Source: Streptosporangium album (GTDB lineage: Bacteria; Actinomycetota; Actinomycetes; Streptosporangiales; Streptosporangiaceae). From it: 64,000 nucleotides of DNA. The stretch covers positions 369,885 through 433,884 of the forward strand of contig NZ_JACHJU010000006.1 in assembly GCF_014203795.1 (NCBI RefSeq), in the 5' to 3' direction. Position 1 is the stretch's first letter. Every line of letters begins with the position of its first letter. The position numbers were made by a program, and so were the translations under genes. The notes below the pieces were generated by a model, which searched no databases, was not told where the DNA came from, and saw nothing but the letters and a program-made list of their open reading frames with translations. Shown here piece after piece: positions 7,246-16,062 of this stretch.

Positions 7246-9336
7246 CTACCTCACCAGCTTGTCCAGGCGGATCGGCAGGTCGCGGATGCGCACGCCGGTG
7301 GCGTGGTGCACCGCGTTGGCGACCGCCGCCGCGGTGCCGACGATCCCGATCTCCCCGATGCCCTTGGACCCCATCGGGTTGAGGTGCGGATCCTCCTCCT
7401 CGACCCAGAACGCCTCGATGTCGGGCACGTCCGCGCAGGTGGCGATGTGATATTGGGCGAAGTCGTGGTTGAGGTAGTCGCCGAACTCGCGGTCCATGAC
7501 GCTCTCCTCCAGCAGGGCCATCGACAAGCCCATGGTCATGCCGCCGATGAACTGCGAGCGTGCGGTCTTCGGGTTGACGATCCGGCCCGCGGCGAACACC
7601 CCGAGCAGCCGCAGCATCCGCGTCTCTCCGGTGTCGGTGTCCACGCCCACCTCGGCGAACTGCGCACCGAAGGCGTGGCGCGCGAACCGCTGCCGCCCCT
7701 TGATCTCCTCTGTCGTGTCGGCGCTCGCCTCGACGCCGCCGGCGGGCAGGTCGCCGCCCCGCCGGTCGAGCTCGTCCACCAGCGCCTCGCAGGCCCGCAC
7801 CACGGCCGTGCCCCACGAGGCCGTCCCCATCGACCCGCCGGCCAGTGAGGCGGTGGGCAGCGAGCTGTCGCCGATCTCCACCTGGACCCGGTCCGCCGAG
7901 GTGCGCAGCGCGTCGGCGGCGATCTGGGTCAGCACCGTCCGCGCGCCGGTGCCGATGTCGGAGGCCGCGATCCGTACGGTGAACCGGCCGTCCTGCTCGG
8001 CCCGGGCGCTCGCCTGCGACGGACTCCGGTAGGCCGGATAGGTGGACGACGCCACCCCGGTTCCGACCAGCCACCTGCCCCGGCGCCGGACTCCCGGCGT
8101 GGGGTCGCGGTCGGTCCACCCGAACCGCCGTACGCCGTCGCGCAGGCAGGCCACCAGGTTGCGGGAGCTGAACGGCAGCCCGCTCTCGGGGTCGGCGTCC
8201 GGTTCGTTGCGGATCCGCAGCTCGACCGGGTCGAGCTCGCAGGCGATCGCCAGCTCGTCCATCGCCGATTCCAGTGCGAACATCCCCGGGGTCTCGCCGG
8301 GCGCGCGCATCCAGGACGGGGTGGGGACGTCGAGCCGGACCAGCCGGTGAGTGGTGCGCCGGTCGGGCGCGGCGTACATCATCCGGGTGGGCGTGGTGGT
8401 CTGCTCGGCGAACTCCCGGAGCGTGGAGCTCTGCTCGAACGCCTCGTGCACGATCGCGCGCAGCCGCCCGTCGGCGTCCGCGCCGAGCCGTACCCGCTGG
8501 ATCGTCGGGGTGCGGTAGCCGGTCACCGCGAACATCTGCTGCCGGGTCACCGCGAGCTTGACCGGGCGGCCGGTCTGCTTGGCGGCGAGCGCCGCGAGGA
8601 TCACGTGCGGGTGTGGAGTCCCCTTGGACCCGAACCCCCCGCCCACGTGCGGGGAGATCACCCGTACGTTCGCGGGAGGCATGCCGAACAGGGACGCGAC
8701 GGTGTCACGGACCACGGAGGACCCCTGATTGGAGTCGTGGAGCGTCAGCCCGTCACCGTCCCATTCGGCGACCGTCGCGTGCGGCTCCATCGGGTTCTGG
8801 TGCTCGGCCGGCGTGGTGTAGGTGGCGTCCACCACGACCGGAGCGCCTGCGAGGGCGGCGTCCGGATCACCCTGCTCGACGTCGGCGGGGAAGTTTGGAT
8901 TAACCCGATTCGGCCGGTACATACCTGGATGATCGGCGCGCAGCTCGACGTCGTGCTGCTCGGTGGCGTACTCCACTTTCATCGTCCTGGCCGCCTCCCT
9001 GGCGTCCTGGAGCGTCTCCGCCACCACGAGCGCGACGTACTGGCCCCGGTAGGAGACCCGGGGGGACTGCAGCACGGACAGCTCGGGATTGTCGGCGGGG
9101 GCCAGTTTGGGGGCGTTGGCGTACCAGATGGCGGCGATCACGCCGGGGCACTTGAGGACGGCGTCGACGTCGACGGTGCGGACCTCGCCCCGGGCGATGG
9201 TGGCCTGTACCGGCACCGCGTAGGCCACGTCGCGCGGGGAGTGCTCGAAGGCGTACCGGGCGTGGCCGGTGACCTTGTCAGGGCTCTCGACCCGGTCCAG
9301 TGCCGAGCCGACGGACGACGGAACCGTGGTGGTCAT
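7246..9336 (-). CDS. Xanthine dehydrogenase family, molybdopterin-binding subunit (PaoC-like)
   Basis: 696-residue molybdenum subunit of a heterotrimeric aldehyde/xanthine oxidoreductase. Visible signatures are the N-terminal aldehyde oxidase hammerhead domain (about 15-130), GGGFGSKGTPHPH for cofactor binding, the RAPGETPGMFALESAMDELA segment, and GSKGIGEIG near the C-terminus with the catalytic Glu. There is no Tat signal. The gene order (2Fe-2S, FAD, Mo) and the sequence style are closest to PaoABC aldehyde oxidoreductases, but the substrate cannot be fixed from sequence. It overlaps the FAD subunit by four bases. No XdhC-type maturation gene is in the window. Confidence 0.88.
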   Translation of the reverse strand: MTTTVPSSVGSALDRVESPDKVTGHARYAFEHSPRDVAYAVPVQATIARGEVRTVDVDAVLKCPGVIAAIWYANAPKLAPADNPELSVLQSPRVSYRGQYVALVVAETLQDAREAARTMKVEYATEQHDVELRADHPGMYRPNRVNPNFPADVEQGDPDAALAGAPVVVDATYTTPAEHQNPMEPHATVAEWDGDGLTLHDSNQGSSVVRDTVASLFGMPPANVRVISPHVGGGFGSKGTPHPHVILAALAAKQTGRPVKLAVTRQQMFAVTGYRTPTIQRVRLGADADGRLRAIVHEAFEQSSTLREFAEQTTTPTRMMYAAPDRRTTHRLVRLDVPTPSWMRAPGETPGMFALESAMDELAIACELDPVELRIRNEPDADPESGLPFSSRNLVACLRDGVRRFGWTDRDPTPGVRRRGRWLVGTGVASSTYPAYRSPSQASARAEQDGRFTVRIAASDIGTGARTVLTQIAADALRTSADRVQVEIGDSSLPTASLAGGSMGTASWGTAVVRACEALVDELDRRGGDLPAGGVEASADTTEEIKGRQRFARHAFGAQFAEVGVDTDTGETRMLRLLGVFAAGRIVNPKTARSQFIGGMTMGLSMALLEESVMDREFGDYLNHDFAQYHIATCADVPDIEAFWVEEEDPHLNPMGSKGIGEIGIVGTAAAVANAVHHATGVRIRDLPIRLDKLVR

Positions 9337-10319
9337 GGCGTCTCCACGAGGTCGGTGAGGGTACGGATCAGCACGTTGCGGGCGAGTGGCACCTTGAACC
9401 CGTTCTCCGGCAGCGGGCGGGCCTGGGCCAGTTCCGCGTCCGCGGCCCGGGCGAACTCGGCCGCGGTGGCGGGAGCCCCGCGCAGCGCCTCCTCGGCGAG
9501 CTCCGCCCGCCAGGGCACGTGCGCGATCCCGCCGAGCGCGATCCGGCAGTCCCGGACCACGCCGTCGGACATGTCCAGCGCGACCGCCACCGACACCACC
9601 GCGAAGGCGAAGGAGGCCCGGTCGCGCACCTTGCGGTACTTCGATCGGGTCGTGAACGGCAGCGCCGGCAGTTCCACCGCGGTGATCAGGTCACCCGGTT
9701 CCAGGACGGTGTCGCGGTCCGGCTCGTCGCCGGGCAGCCGGTGCAGCCCGGGCATCGGCACCTGCCGTGCCCCGTTCCGCCCCTCCACGTGCACGGTCGC
9801 GCCGAGCGCGGCCAGCGCCACGGCCATGTCGGAGGGGTGGGTGGCCACACAGGCGGTGGAGTGGCCGATGATCGCCAGGTTGCGGTGGTCGCCCTCGACA
9901 GCCGGGCAGCCCGAACCGGGCTGCCGCTTGTTGCACGGCTTGGAGACGTCCTGGAAGTAGGAGCAGCGGGTGCGCTGCAGCAGGTTGCCGCCGACCGTGG
10001 CCATGTTGCGGATCTGGCCCGACGCGCCCGACAGCACCGCCTCGGCCAGCATCGGATACCGGCGCCGCACGGTCGGATGGGCCGCCAGGTCGCTGTTCCG
10101 CACGCCCGCGCCGATCAGCAGGCCGCCGCCCGCGGTGTCCTCGATCGTTCCGGAGGCGACCCGGGTGACGTCCACCAGGGCGTCGGGTGAGACGACGCCC
10201 AGCCGCATCAGGTCGACCAGGTTCGTGCCACCGCCCAGGTACATGGCGTCGGGCCGCTCGCCCAGCGCGGCCACCGCCGCCTGTGCGTCCGTGACCCGCT
10301 GGTAGGCGAAGGGTCTCAC
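9333..10319 (-). CDS. Xanthine dehydrogenase family, FAD-binding subunit (PaoB-like)
   Basis: 328 residues from a GTG start (VRPFAYQRVTDAQAAVAALG). The FAD-binding PCMH signatures are YLGGGTNLVDLMRLGV near the N-terminus and ATVGGNLLQRTRCSYFQD in the middle; the latter is followed by a Cys-rich CNKRQPGSGCPA insert. That insert resembles the 4Fe-4S-carrying insertion of PaoB-type FAD subunits, which favours an aldehyde oxidoreductase over a classical xanthine dehydrogenase. It overlaps its neighbours by four bases on both sides, so the three subunits are made from one transcript. Confidence 0.88.
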   Translation of the reverse strand: MRPFAYQRVTDAQAAVAALGERPDAMYLGGGTNLVDLMRLGVVSPDALVDVTRVASGTIEDTAGGGLLIGAGVRNSDLAAHPTVRRRYPMLAEAVLSGASGQIRNMATVGGNLLQRTRCSYFQDVSKPCNKRQPGSGCPAVEGDHRNLAIIGHSTACVATHPSDMAVALAALGATVHVEGRNGARQVPMPGLHRLPGDEPDRDTVLEPGDLITAVELPALPFTTRSKYRKVRDRASFAFAVVSVAVALDMSDGVVRDCRIALGGIAHVPWRAELAEEALRGAPATAAEFARAADAELAQARPLPENGFKVPLARNVLIRTLTDLVETP

Positions 10320-10864
10320 GGTGCCACCTCCGCGATCGCCGCGACGATGTTGACGTAGGCTCCGCAGCGGCACAGGTTGCCGTTCATCCGCTCGCGGATC
10401 TCCCTTCCGTCGAGGCGTGGGGAGGTGCTCACGTCCTCGGTGACCACGCTCGGCCATCCCGCGGCCGCCTCGGCCAGCATCCCGGCCGCCGAGCAGAGCT
10501 GTCCCGGCGTGCAGTAGCCGCATTGGAAGGCGTCGTTCTCGACGAACGCGGTCTGCAGCGGATGCGGGGTGTCGCCGTCGGCGAGCCCCTCCACCGTGGT
10601 GATCTCCTCCTCTCCGAGGGTCACCGTCAGCGTCAGGCAGGACTTCACCCGCCGCCCGTTCACCAGCACCGTGCAGGCCCCGCACTGCCCGTGGTCGCAG
10701 CCCTTCTTCGCGCCGATCAGGTCAAGCCGTTCGCGCAGGGTGTCAAGGAGCGTCTCCCTCGTGTCCACGGTGATCGGGTACTCGGTCCGGTTGACCGACA
10801 GCCGGATGTCCGCGGTGATCGGGGTTGAGGCATCCCGTCGTGTCGTATCGGCTCCGTCGTTCAT
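10316..10864 (-). CDS. Xanthine dehydrogenase family, 2Fe-2S subunit (PaoA-like)
   Basis: 182-residue electron-transfer subunit and first gene of the minus-strand operon. Plant-type ferredoxin cluster cysteines are in GCDHGQCGACTVLVNG and at RRVKSC; the second cluster ligands are in QCGYCTPGQLC and GNLCRCGAY. It passes electrons between the molybdenum centre and FAD. The N-terminus is not a Tat signal, so the complex is predicted to be cytoplasmic, unlike E. coli PaoA. The roughly 160 bases upstream of its start, up to the ROK gene, should hold the operon promoter. Confidence 0.9.
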   Translation of the reverse strand: MNDGADTTRRDASTPITADIRLSVNRTEYPITVDTRETLLDTLRERLDLIGAKKGCDHGQCGACTVLVNGRRVKSCLTLTVTLGEEEITTVEGLADGDTPHPLQTAFVENDAFQCGYCTPGQLCSAAGMLAEAAAGWPSVVTEDVSTSPRLDGREIRERMNGNLCRCGAYVNIVAAIAEVAP

Positions 10865-11024
10865 GGCGCTTCCCTACCCGGTTGTCTGTCATGCATTTCC
10901 CCGCGTACGCCAACAGACATTTGACTTCTGTTGAACGTCCGCGAAGGCCCGGTTTGAGGTCTACGTGGAAGGGCACGAGGAGATGCCGTGATCGGGGAGG
11001 TCTGTCCAGGAACGGGACGGACCC

Positions 11025-12413
11025 TCAGGGGGCCGAGGGCTGGGGGGCCACCGGTCCGACACGCGCCGGTCCGACACGCGCCGGTCCGACACGCGCCGGC
11101 CCGACACGCGCCGGGCCGATCGCGGTGGGATCGTCGACGAGCTGGTTGATCACAACGTTGGCGGCGCCCAGTGACGCGGCGCCGAATCCGAGGTCGGAGG
11201 CGACGAAGCGGCACCGGGCGGCGGGACCGGCGATGATCAGATTTTCCAGCTCCGCCTGGGCGAAAGGGAGGAGCCACTCGGCCAGCGTGGCGAAGTAGCC
11301 GCCGACGACGATGACCCGGGGGTTGAAGAGGTTGACCAGGATCGAACCGCCCAGCCCGAGCCAGCGGCCGACCTCGGCCACCGCGCCGAGCATCAGCGGG
11401 TCACCTCCGGCCAGTCCCCGGGCGATCTCCGCCACCCTCTCCTCGGGATCGGGCACCGGGGCGGTCCCCAGCCCGTAGGCCTGGTCCGGGGTCGCCATGC
11501 GCACCAGCGCGGCGAGCCCGACCTTCGTCTCCCAGCAGCCGTTGCGCCCGCACCCGCACCGGAGCCCTCCTGGGTCGACGGGCATGTGGCCGACCTCGCC
11601 GGAGAAACCGTCCGCGCCGCGCAGCAGGCGGCCGTCGACGATGATGCCGCCGCCCACGCCGACCTCGCCCGTCAGATAGACCATGTCGGATGTCCCCGCG
11701 GCGACGCCCGAGGTGTATTCGGCCAGCGCGGCGAGGTTGGCGTCGTTGTCCACCGTCACCGGGACATGCACGTCGCCGAGCGCGACGGACAGCCGGGAGG
11801 CGAGCGCGACGTCACGCCAGCCGAGGTTCGGCGCGAGCGCGACCACGCCGTGGCCCACGTCCACCAGGCCGGGGACGGCCACGCCGATGCCGGCCATCCC
11901 GATGCCGGACGGCCCGCCGCCCGGCGTTCCGGTGGCGGACCGCCCGGCCCCGGCACGGGTGAGCTCGTCGATGGCCTGCCGGGCCACCCGGCCGAGTTCG
12001 CGCAGCGAGTGGTTGGGGCCGCTGCCCATCGCGTCGAAGCCGACGCGACGCTCCACCAGGACGCGCCCGCTCAGGTCGGTGCCGTGGACCGCGACGTAGT
12101 CCACATTGATCTCCAGGCCGAGGATCCCGACATGGGCGCCGTCGAGTGCCACCGCCCGCCGGGGGCGGCCGACCGCGCCCGCGTGCTCGATGCCGACCTC
12201 ACGGACCAGCCGCCGGTCGAGGAGTTCCGCCATCAGGTTGGACACGGTGGCCCGGTGCAGGCCCGTCGCCTCCGCGATGTCGGCGCGCGAGCTGGAGCCG
12301 TGGTCACGCAGGTGGCGCAGCACGAGCGACAGGTTCGTCCGGCGCAGCGAGGCGTGACCCGCCGGTTGGGCACCGCTCCCCGCCAGGCGGGTGAAGTGCT
12401 GCCCCTGCGTCAT
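11025..12413 (-). CDS. ROK-family transcriptional regulator
   Basis: 462 residues. The N-terminal winged HTH (about 25-85: RRTNLSLVLRHLRDHGSSSR, then ADIAEATGLHRATVSNLMAE) is followed by a ROK sugar-kinase fold with nucleotide/sugar motifs (GLEINVDYVAVHGTDL, DNDANLAALAEY) and the ROK zinc motif CGCGRNGCWE. It probably represses or activates the divergent secreted-glycosidase genes in response to a sugar. The C-terminus carries a repeated GPARV pentapeptide encoded by a 15-bp tandem repeat, which extends the protein beyond the usual family end. A truncated relative lies at 19172-19480, with related promoter sequence. Confidence 0.9.
   Translation of the reverse strand: MTQGQHFTRLAGSGAQPAGHASLRRTNLSLVLRHLRDHGSSSRADIAEATGLHRATVSNLMAELLDRRLVREVGIEHAGAVGRPRRAVALDGAHVGILGLEINVDYVAVHGTDLSGRVLVERRVGFDAMGSGPNHSLRELGRVARQAIDELTRAGAGRSATGTPGGGPSGIGMAGIGVAVPGLVDVGHGVVALAPNLGWRDVALASRLSVALGDVHVPVTVDNDANLAALAEYTSGVAAGTSDMVYLTGEVGVGGGIIVDGRLLRGADGFSGEVGHMPVDPGGLRCGCGRNGCWETKVGLAALVRMATPDQAYGLGTAPVPDPEERVAEIARGLAGGDPLMLGAVAEVGRWLGLGGSILVNLFNPRVIVVGGYFATLAEWLLPFAQAELENLIIAGPAARCRFVASDLGFGAASLGAANVVINQLVDDPTAIGPARVGPARVGPARVGPARVGPVAPQPSAP
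11051..11124. repeat. 15-bp tandem repeat in ROK gene 3' end
   Basis: Four head-to-tail units of CCGGTCCGACACGCG (11051-11110; the fourth differs by one base), followed by a decayed fifth unit. The unit is a multiple of three and, read on the minus strand, encodes GPARV repeated near the end of the ROK regulator. Its length could vary between strains by slippage without breaking the frame. Confidence 0.9.
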
Positions 12414-12765
12414 GCGGTCACCGGCCTTTATATGTCTTCAAGAGCAATTAATCGATTTCTAACACCGGCAGAGTAGGCCGTACAGCTTGCCCTGATAACG
12501 ACTTCGCACCTGTCGCTCCTGCCCCACAGGGGGCGACACGCCTACATGTTGCCGAAACGTTACGGCGTGTGGAACGTTTCGACGCTTGCGCCGTACTGGA
12601 TGGCGTCTTTTAATGCGGCAAGCTGCGTAAATTCCAGCGCAAAATATGAAATTTGATAGATGGGCGATGGAATTTCATTGAAAGGAGTGGCTGGAGCGCA
12701 GCCGTCGCGGTGGTGAGGAGTCTCGTCCACCGGAAGACCACGCCGACACGAGGAGTGATTCACCC
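12414..12765. promoter_or_regulatory. Divergent control region, ROK gene / GH99 gene
   Basis: A 352-base, comparatively AT-rich gap between the divergent ROK and GH99 genes. It contains AGAGCAATTAAT (about 12441-12452) close to the ROK start, an imperfect CGAAACGTTACGG palindrome near 12553, and AACGTTTCGACGCTTG (12573-12588). The same elements recur at 18970-19134, in front of the sugar dehydrogenase and the truncated ROK gene. CGAAACGTTTCG-type palindromes are typical of LacI-family operators, and the other conserved element may be the ROK site. A clear AGGAGTG ribosome site precedes the GH99 start. Confidence 0.6.
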
Positions 12766-14268
12766 ATGCGGAACTGGCGAAGCGCGGCGGCCGTCACCGC
12801 CCTGCTCCTGACTGCGGGCTTGACAACCCCCGGAGCGCCGGCGGCTCTGGCCGCCGGAGCGGTCGTCGCGGAGGAGCACACCGCCTCGGACGTCCACCTG
12901 TTCTACTACCCCTGGTACGGCAGCCCGGCCGTGTCCGGCGGCTACCGGCACTGGCAGCAGGGCGGCCACACTCCGCCCGGCGACGTGGGCGCGGACCTCT
13001 ACCCCTCGCTCGGCGCCTACGACTCCGGGGATTTCGCAGGCGCGGTGACGCAGCACATGCGCTGGATCCAGCGCTCGGGTGCCGGGACCATCGTCTTCAG
13101 CTGGTGGGGGCAGGGCTCCTACGAGGATCGGCTCGCCGCCGGGGTGCTCGACGCGGCGGCGCGATTCGGGATCAAGGTCGCCTGGCATCTCGAACCCTAC
13201 GCCGGCCGTACGGCGGCCTCGACGGTGGCCGACATCGCCTACATCAACTCCCGCTACGGGAGCAGCCCGGCGTTCTATCGCGACGCCGAGCACGGCGATC
13301 GCGGTGCCTTCTACGTCTTCGAGAGCCTGCGGATCGCCGACTGGTCCGCCCTGGACCAGGTACGCGCGCACAGCATCGTGCTGGCGCAGACCACCGACAC
13401 CACCAAGGTCGCGCACTTCGGCGGGATGTACACCTACGACGCGATCGCCGGCGCGACGGCCCCGGGCTGGAAGCAGGCGGGCGACTTCTGCAGGGCGAAC
13501 GGCCTCGTCTGGGCGCCGTCCGTGGGTCCCGGCTACCTCGACGACCGGGCGGTTCCCGGCAACACCACCCCGACGCTGGGCCGCGACAACGGCGCGACCT
13601 ACGACCTGGAGTGGCGCAACGCGCTGGCTCCGGCCACCGGCGGGTCGCCGAGCTGGGTCTCCGTCACCTCGTTCAACGAATGGCACGAGGGGTCGGTCAT
13701 CGAACCGGCGAGTTCCACCCCGCCCGCAGGACTCGGCTACCAGACTTTCGCGGGGGCCTACGGCAAGACGGGCGCCGGCGCGGAGACCGCCTACCTCGAT
13801 CGGACGGAGTACTGGGTCAACCAGTTCGCCGGTGAGGTCGCGCCGCCCAACCCCGACCTGGCGGCGGGCAGGGCGATCACGGCGAGCAGCGCCACCGGTG
13901 GCTACCCCGCGGCCAACGCCAACGACGGCAACGCCAACTCCTACTGGGAGAGCCTCAACCACTCCTTCCCCCAGTCCATCACCGTCGACCTGGGTGTCGC
14001 GAGCAGCGTCAGCAAGATCGTCCTCAGGCTGCCGCCGTCGCCGGCCTGGGGTGCCAGGACCCAGACCATCTCGGTCCTCGGCAGCCAGGACGGCTCGGTC
14101 TTCTCGACGCTCTCCCCGCCCGCCGGCCGCACCTTCGACCCGGCCACCGGTAACACCGTGACCATCACCTTCCCCGCCGCCACCCAGCGCCACCTCCGGC
14201 TGGCCGTCACCGGGAACACCGGCTGGCCTGCCGGGCAGGTCGCGGAGTTCCAGGTCTTCCGCAGCTAG
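12766..14268 (+). CDS. Secreted GH99-like glycosidase with discoidin/CBM32-like domain
   Basis: 500 residues. A Sec signal peptide (MRNWRSAAAVTALLLTAGLT to about residue 31) is followed by a GH99/endo-alpha-mannosidase-like TIM barrel (about 40-360) with YYPWYGSP at its start, TIVFSWWGQGS and SFNEWHEGSVIEPAS at the end; in GH99 the acidic residues of these last segments are catalytic. The C-terminal 130 residues (GRAITASSATGGYPAANAND onward) are an F5/8 type C (CBM32) domain. It is predicted to release alpha-mannoside-type units from extracellular glycans. It is transcribed divergently from the ROK regulator, which probably controls it. Confidence 0.85.
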   Translation: MRNWRSAAAVTALLLTAGLTTPGAPAALAAGAVVAEEHTASDVHLFYYPWYGSPAVSGGYRHWQQGGHTPPGDVGADLYPSLGAYDSGDFAGAVTQHMRWIQRSGAGTIVFSWWGQGSYEDRLAAGVLDAAARFGIKVAWHLEPYAGRTAASTVADIAYINSRYGSSPAFYRDAEHGDRGAFYVFESLRIADWSALDQVRAHSIVLAQTTDTTKVAHFGGMYTYDAIAGATAPGWKQAGDFCRANGLVWAPSVGPGYLDDRAVPGNTTPTLGRDNGATYDLEWRNALAPATGGSPSWVSVTSFNEWHEGSVIEPASSTPPAGLGYQTFAGAYGKTGAGAETAYLDRTEYWVNQFAGEVAPPNPDLAAGRAITASSATGGYPAANANDGNANSYWESLNHSFPQSITVDLGVASSVSKIVLRLPPSPAWGARTQTISVLGSQDGSVFSTLSPPAGRTFDPATGNTVTITFPAATQRHLRLAVTGNTGWPAGQVAEFQVFRS

Positions 14269-14272
14269 AGAG

Positions 14273-14307
14273 GGCTCGTGGCGCGCCGGCGTGGCGCGCC
14301 ACGAGCC
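14273..14307. terminator. Bidirectional hairpin after GH99 gene
   Basis: Perfect 15-bp stem GGCTCGTGGCGCGCC/GGCGCGCCACGAGCC with a 5-base loop, located between the convergent GH99 and ThuA-family genes, 5 bases past the first stop and about 6 bases from the second. It probably ends both transcripts. Confidence 0.8.
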
Positions 14308-14312
14308 GTGGC

Positions 14313-16001
14313 TCACCTGGTGAGGGTGAGGGTGTCGACGTCGAACAGGTAGCCGCTGCCTCCGGTGAAGACGAGGAAGAGGGGGCCGGTGGCTGATCCG
14401 GTGAGGGGGGTGGAGACGTTCTGGAAGGTTTCCCAGCTTCCGGTGTTCGGTGCGGTGACCGTGCCGAGGAGGGTGCCGGTGGCTGATCCGGAGCGGATCT
14501 GGATGGTTCCGCCGGATCCGGCGGAGGAGATGCGGGCGCTGAAGGCGGTGGCGCCTGTCGTGGTGATGGTGGAGTAGCCGGTCCAGTCGCCGTTTTCGAT
14601 GTATCCGGCGGTTTTGCCGCCGCTGGCCGAGGTGTGGTCGGCGATCTGCACGCCCGAGGTGGAGGTGTAGGACTCCGCCTCGGCCGTGGTCGAGCCGCCG
14701 CCGAGTTCCTTGATCCGGATGTTGCGGAACGCCACGTCGTCGCCCGCGCTGTGGTTCTGGATGCCGATGTGCCCTTCCCGCAGGCTGCGGGAAGGGTCGG
14801 TGTTGGTGAAGTCGTTGATCCTGACACCGTTGAGGAAGACCTGCAGCCGCTCGCCCTGGACGAGGAGCTCGTAGGTGTTCCACGCGCCCGGCGGATTCAG
14901 GGCCGCGTCACGGGCGGCGGTGTCGGGGGCCTTGACCGCGTAGACGGCCCCGGTGGTGCGGTCGGGGGTGTCGGTGGCGTCGATCTGGACCTCGTACCCC
15001 TTCGAGCCGTTGAGAGGGTCGGAGGCGGGCAGGCCCACGAAGACGCCCGAGTTGTCGTCGCCGGCGACCCTCCAGTCCAGCTTGAGGGAGTAGGAGAAGT
15101 ACTTCTTCGCCGAGTACCACAGCACGCCCATGCCCCCGGTGGAGGTGAGGGTGGCGTCGGTGTTGGTGAAGCCGCCCGGTCCGGTCTGTGTCCAGCCGGT
15201 GGTCGAGCCGTTGAACAGGGTGGTGTAGCCGGTCTCCGGCCGGCAGTCTGCCTTGGCCGTCCCCGCTGCGTAGCGGATGCCGCCGAGGAGCAGCGAGCGG
15301 AAGGCGGGCTCGGCGTAGGAGCTGTCCGTGTGCCCGAGACCGGTGTAGAACGACCGGCCGGACGACACCGGGTGACACCAGGTGATCGGGTGGTCGCCCA
15401 TGTCGCCGCCGCTGTAGCTGCTCTCGTCGAGGCTCTGCAGCACGCGGGCGGTGTTCCGGGGATTGGTGCGGTAGTTGTACCACTCGTCGCTTCTCGACCA
15501 GGTCGGGCTCAGATGGGCGGTGGCCGCGTGCGCCCGGTCCTCGGTCTTGACCGTCGCCTGCTGGATCGCCGGGTGCCCTTTGAACCAGGCGCCGACCAGG
15601 TCTCCGTAGTACGGCCAGCCGTACTCGGTGTCGGCGGCGGCGTGGACGCCGACGTAGCCGCCACCGCCGTTGACATAGGACTCGAAGGCGGCCTGCTGGG
15701 AGCTGTCGAGCACGTCACCGGTGGTGCTGAGGAACACCACCGCTCTGTATCGCGCCAGGTTGGCCGTGGTGAAGGCCGCGGCGTCCTCGGTGGCGGTGAC
15801 GGTGAAGTTGTTCGCCGCGCCCAGGTCGCGGACGGCCTGGACGCCCACCGGGATCGAGCTGTGCCGGAAACCGGCGGTCTTGGAGAAGACCAGCACCTGG
15901 TAGGCGGGGTCGGCCGCCTGCGCGGCCGTGGGGATGAACGTGGTCGCGCCTACCAGCGCGGCCACGACGGTCGCCAGGCCACCCCGGATGAGGTTCCGCA
16001 T
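14313..16001 (-). CDS. Secreted ThuA - DUF1080 - CBM6 protein
   Basis: 562 residues. The signal peptide (to about residue 30) ends ...TAAQAADP. A ThuA-like trehalose-utilisation domain (about 31-240; KTAGFRHSSIPVGVQAVRDL, GGGYVGVHAAADTEYGWPYY, GLGHTDSSYAEPAFRSL) is followed by a DUF1080/3-keto-glucoside hydrolase-type lectin-like domain (about 258-435, ending IGIQNHSAGDDVAFRNIRI). The C-terminus is a CBM6-like domain (about 440-562) that is almost identical to the last domain of the next gene. This architecture suggests extracellular handling of oxidised (3-keto) disaccharides or glycosides. It is probably part of the same regulon as the dehydrogenase at 16063. Confidence 0.85.
   Translation of the reverse strand: MRNLIRGGLATVVAALVGATTFIPTAAQAADPAYQVLVFSKTAGFRHSSIPVGVQAVRDLGAANNFTVTATEDAAAFTTANLARYRAVVFLSTTGDVLDSSQQAAFESYVNGGGGYVGVHAAADTEYGWPYYGDLVGAWFKGHPAIQQATVKTEDRAHAATAHLSPTWSRSDEWYNYRTNPRNTARVLQSLDESSYSGGDMGDHPITWCHPVSSGRSFYTGLGHTDSSYAEPAFRSLLLGGIRYAAGTAKADCRPETGYTTLFNGSTTGWTQTGPGGFTNTDATLTSTGGMGVLWYSAKKYFSYSLKLDWRVAGDDNSGVFVGLPASDPLNGSKGYEVQIDATDTPDRTTGAVYAVKAPDTAARDAALNPPGAWNTYELLVQGERLQVFLNGVRINDFTNTDPSRSLREGHIGIQNHSAGDDVAFRNIRIKELGGGSTTAEAESYTSTSGVQIADHTSASGGKTAGYIENGDWTGYSTITTTGATAFSARISSAGSGGTIQIRSGSATGTLLGTVTAPNTGSWETFQNVSTPLTGSATGPLFLVFTGGSGYLFDVDTLTLTR
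14319..14690. repeat. 372-bp CBM6 repeat, copy 1
   Basis: Encodes the C-terminal CBM6 domain of the ThuA-family protein. It matches 16069-16440 at every base I compared except one (position 14462 against 16212, a Thr/Ser change). Both copies begin and end abruptly, which indicates recent duplication or gene conversion. Confidence 0.95.
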
Positions 16002-16024
16002 GGCTGTCCTTTCGTCGGGTGAGG

Positions 16025-16055
16025 CCCGGTGCGGCGGGAGCGCCGCCGCACCGGG
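16025..16055. terminator. Hairpin after sugar dehydrogenase gene
   Basis: 13-bp stem CCCGGTGCGGCGG/CCGCCGCACCGGG with a 5-base loop, just downstream of the stop of the 16063-18888 gene and upstream of the ThuA-family start. It suggests the two minus-strand genes are not simply one operon. Confidence 0.65.
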
Positions 16056-16062
16056 AGCCGGG

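Noticed and set aside
7246..10864. Mo/FAD/FeS operon considered as a selenium-dependent molybdenum hydroxylase linked to selA-selB
   Set aside because: I see no in-frame UGA and no selenium-hydroxylase maturation genes; labile-selenium enzymes do not need SelA/SelB in any case.
11051..11124. Tandem repeats considered as a CRISPR array
   Set aside because: Units are contiguous 15-mers without spacers, lie inside a coding frame, and no cas gene is in the window.
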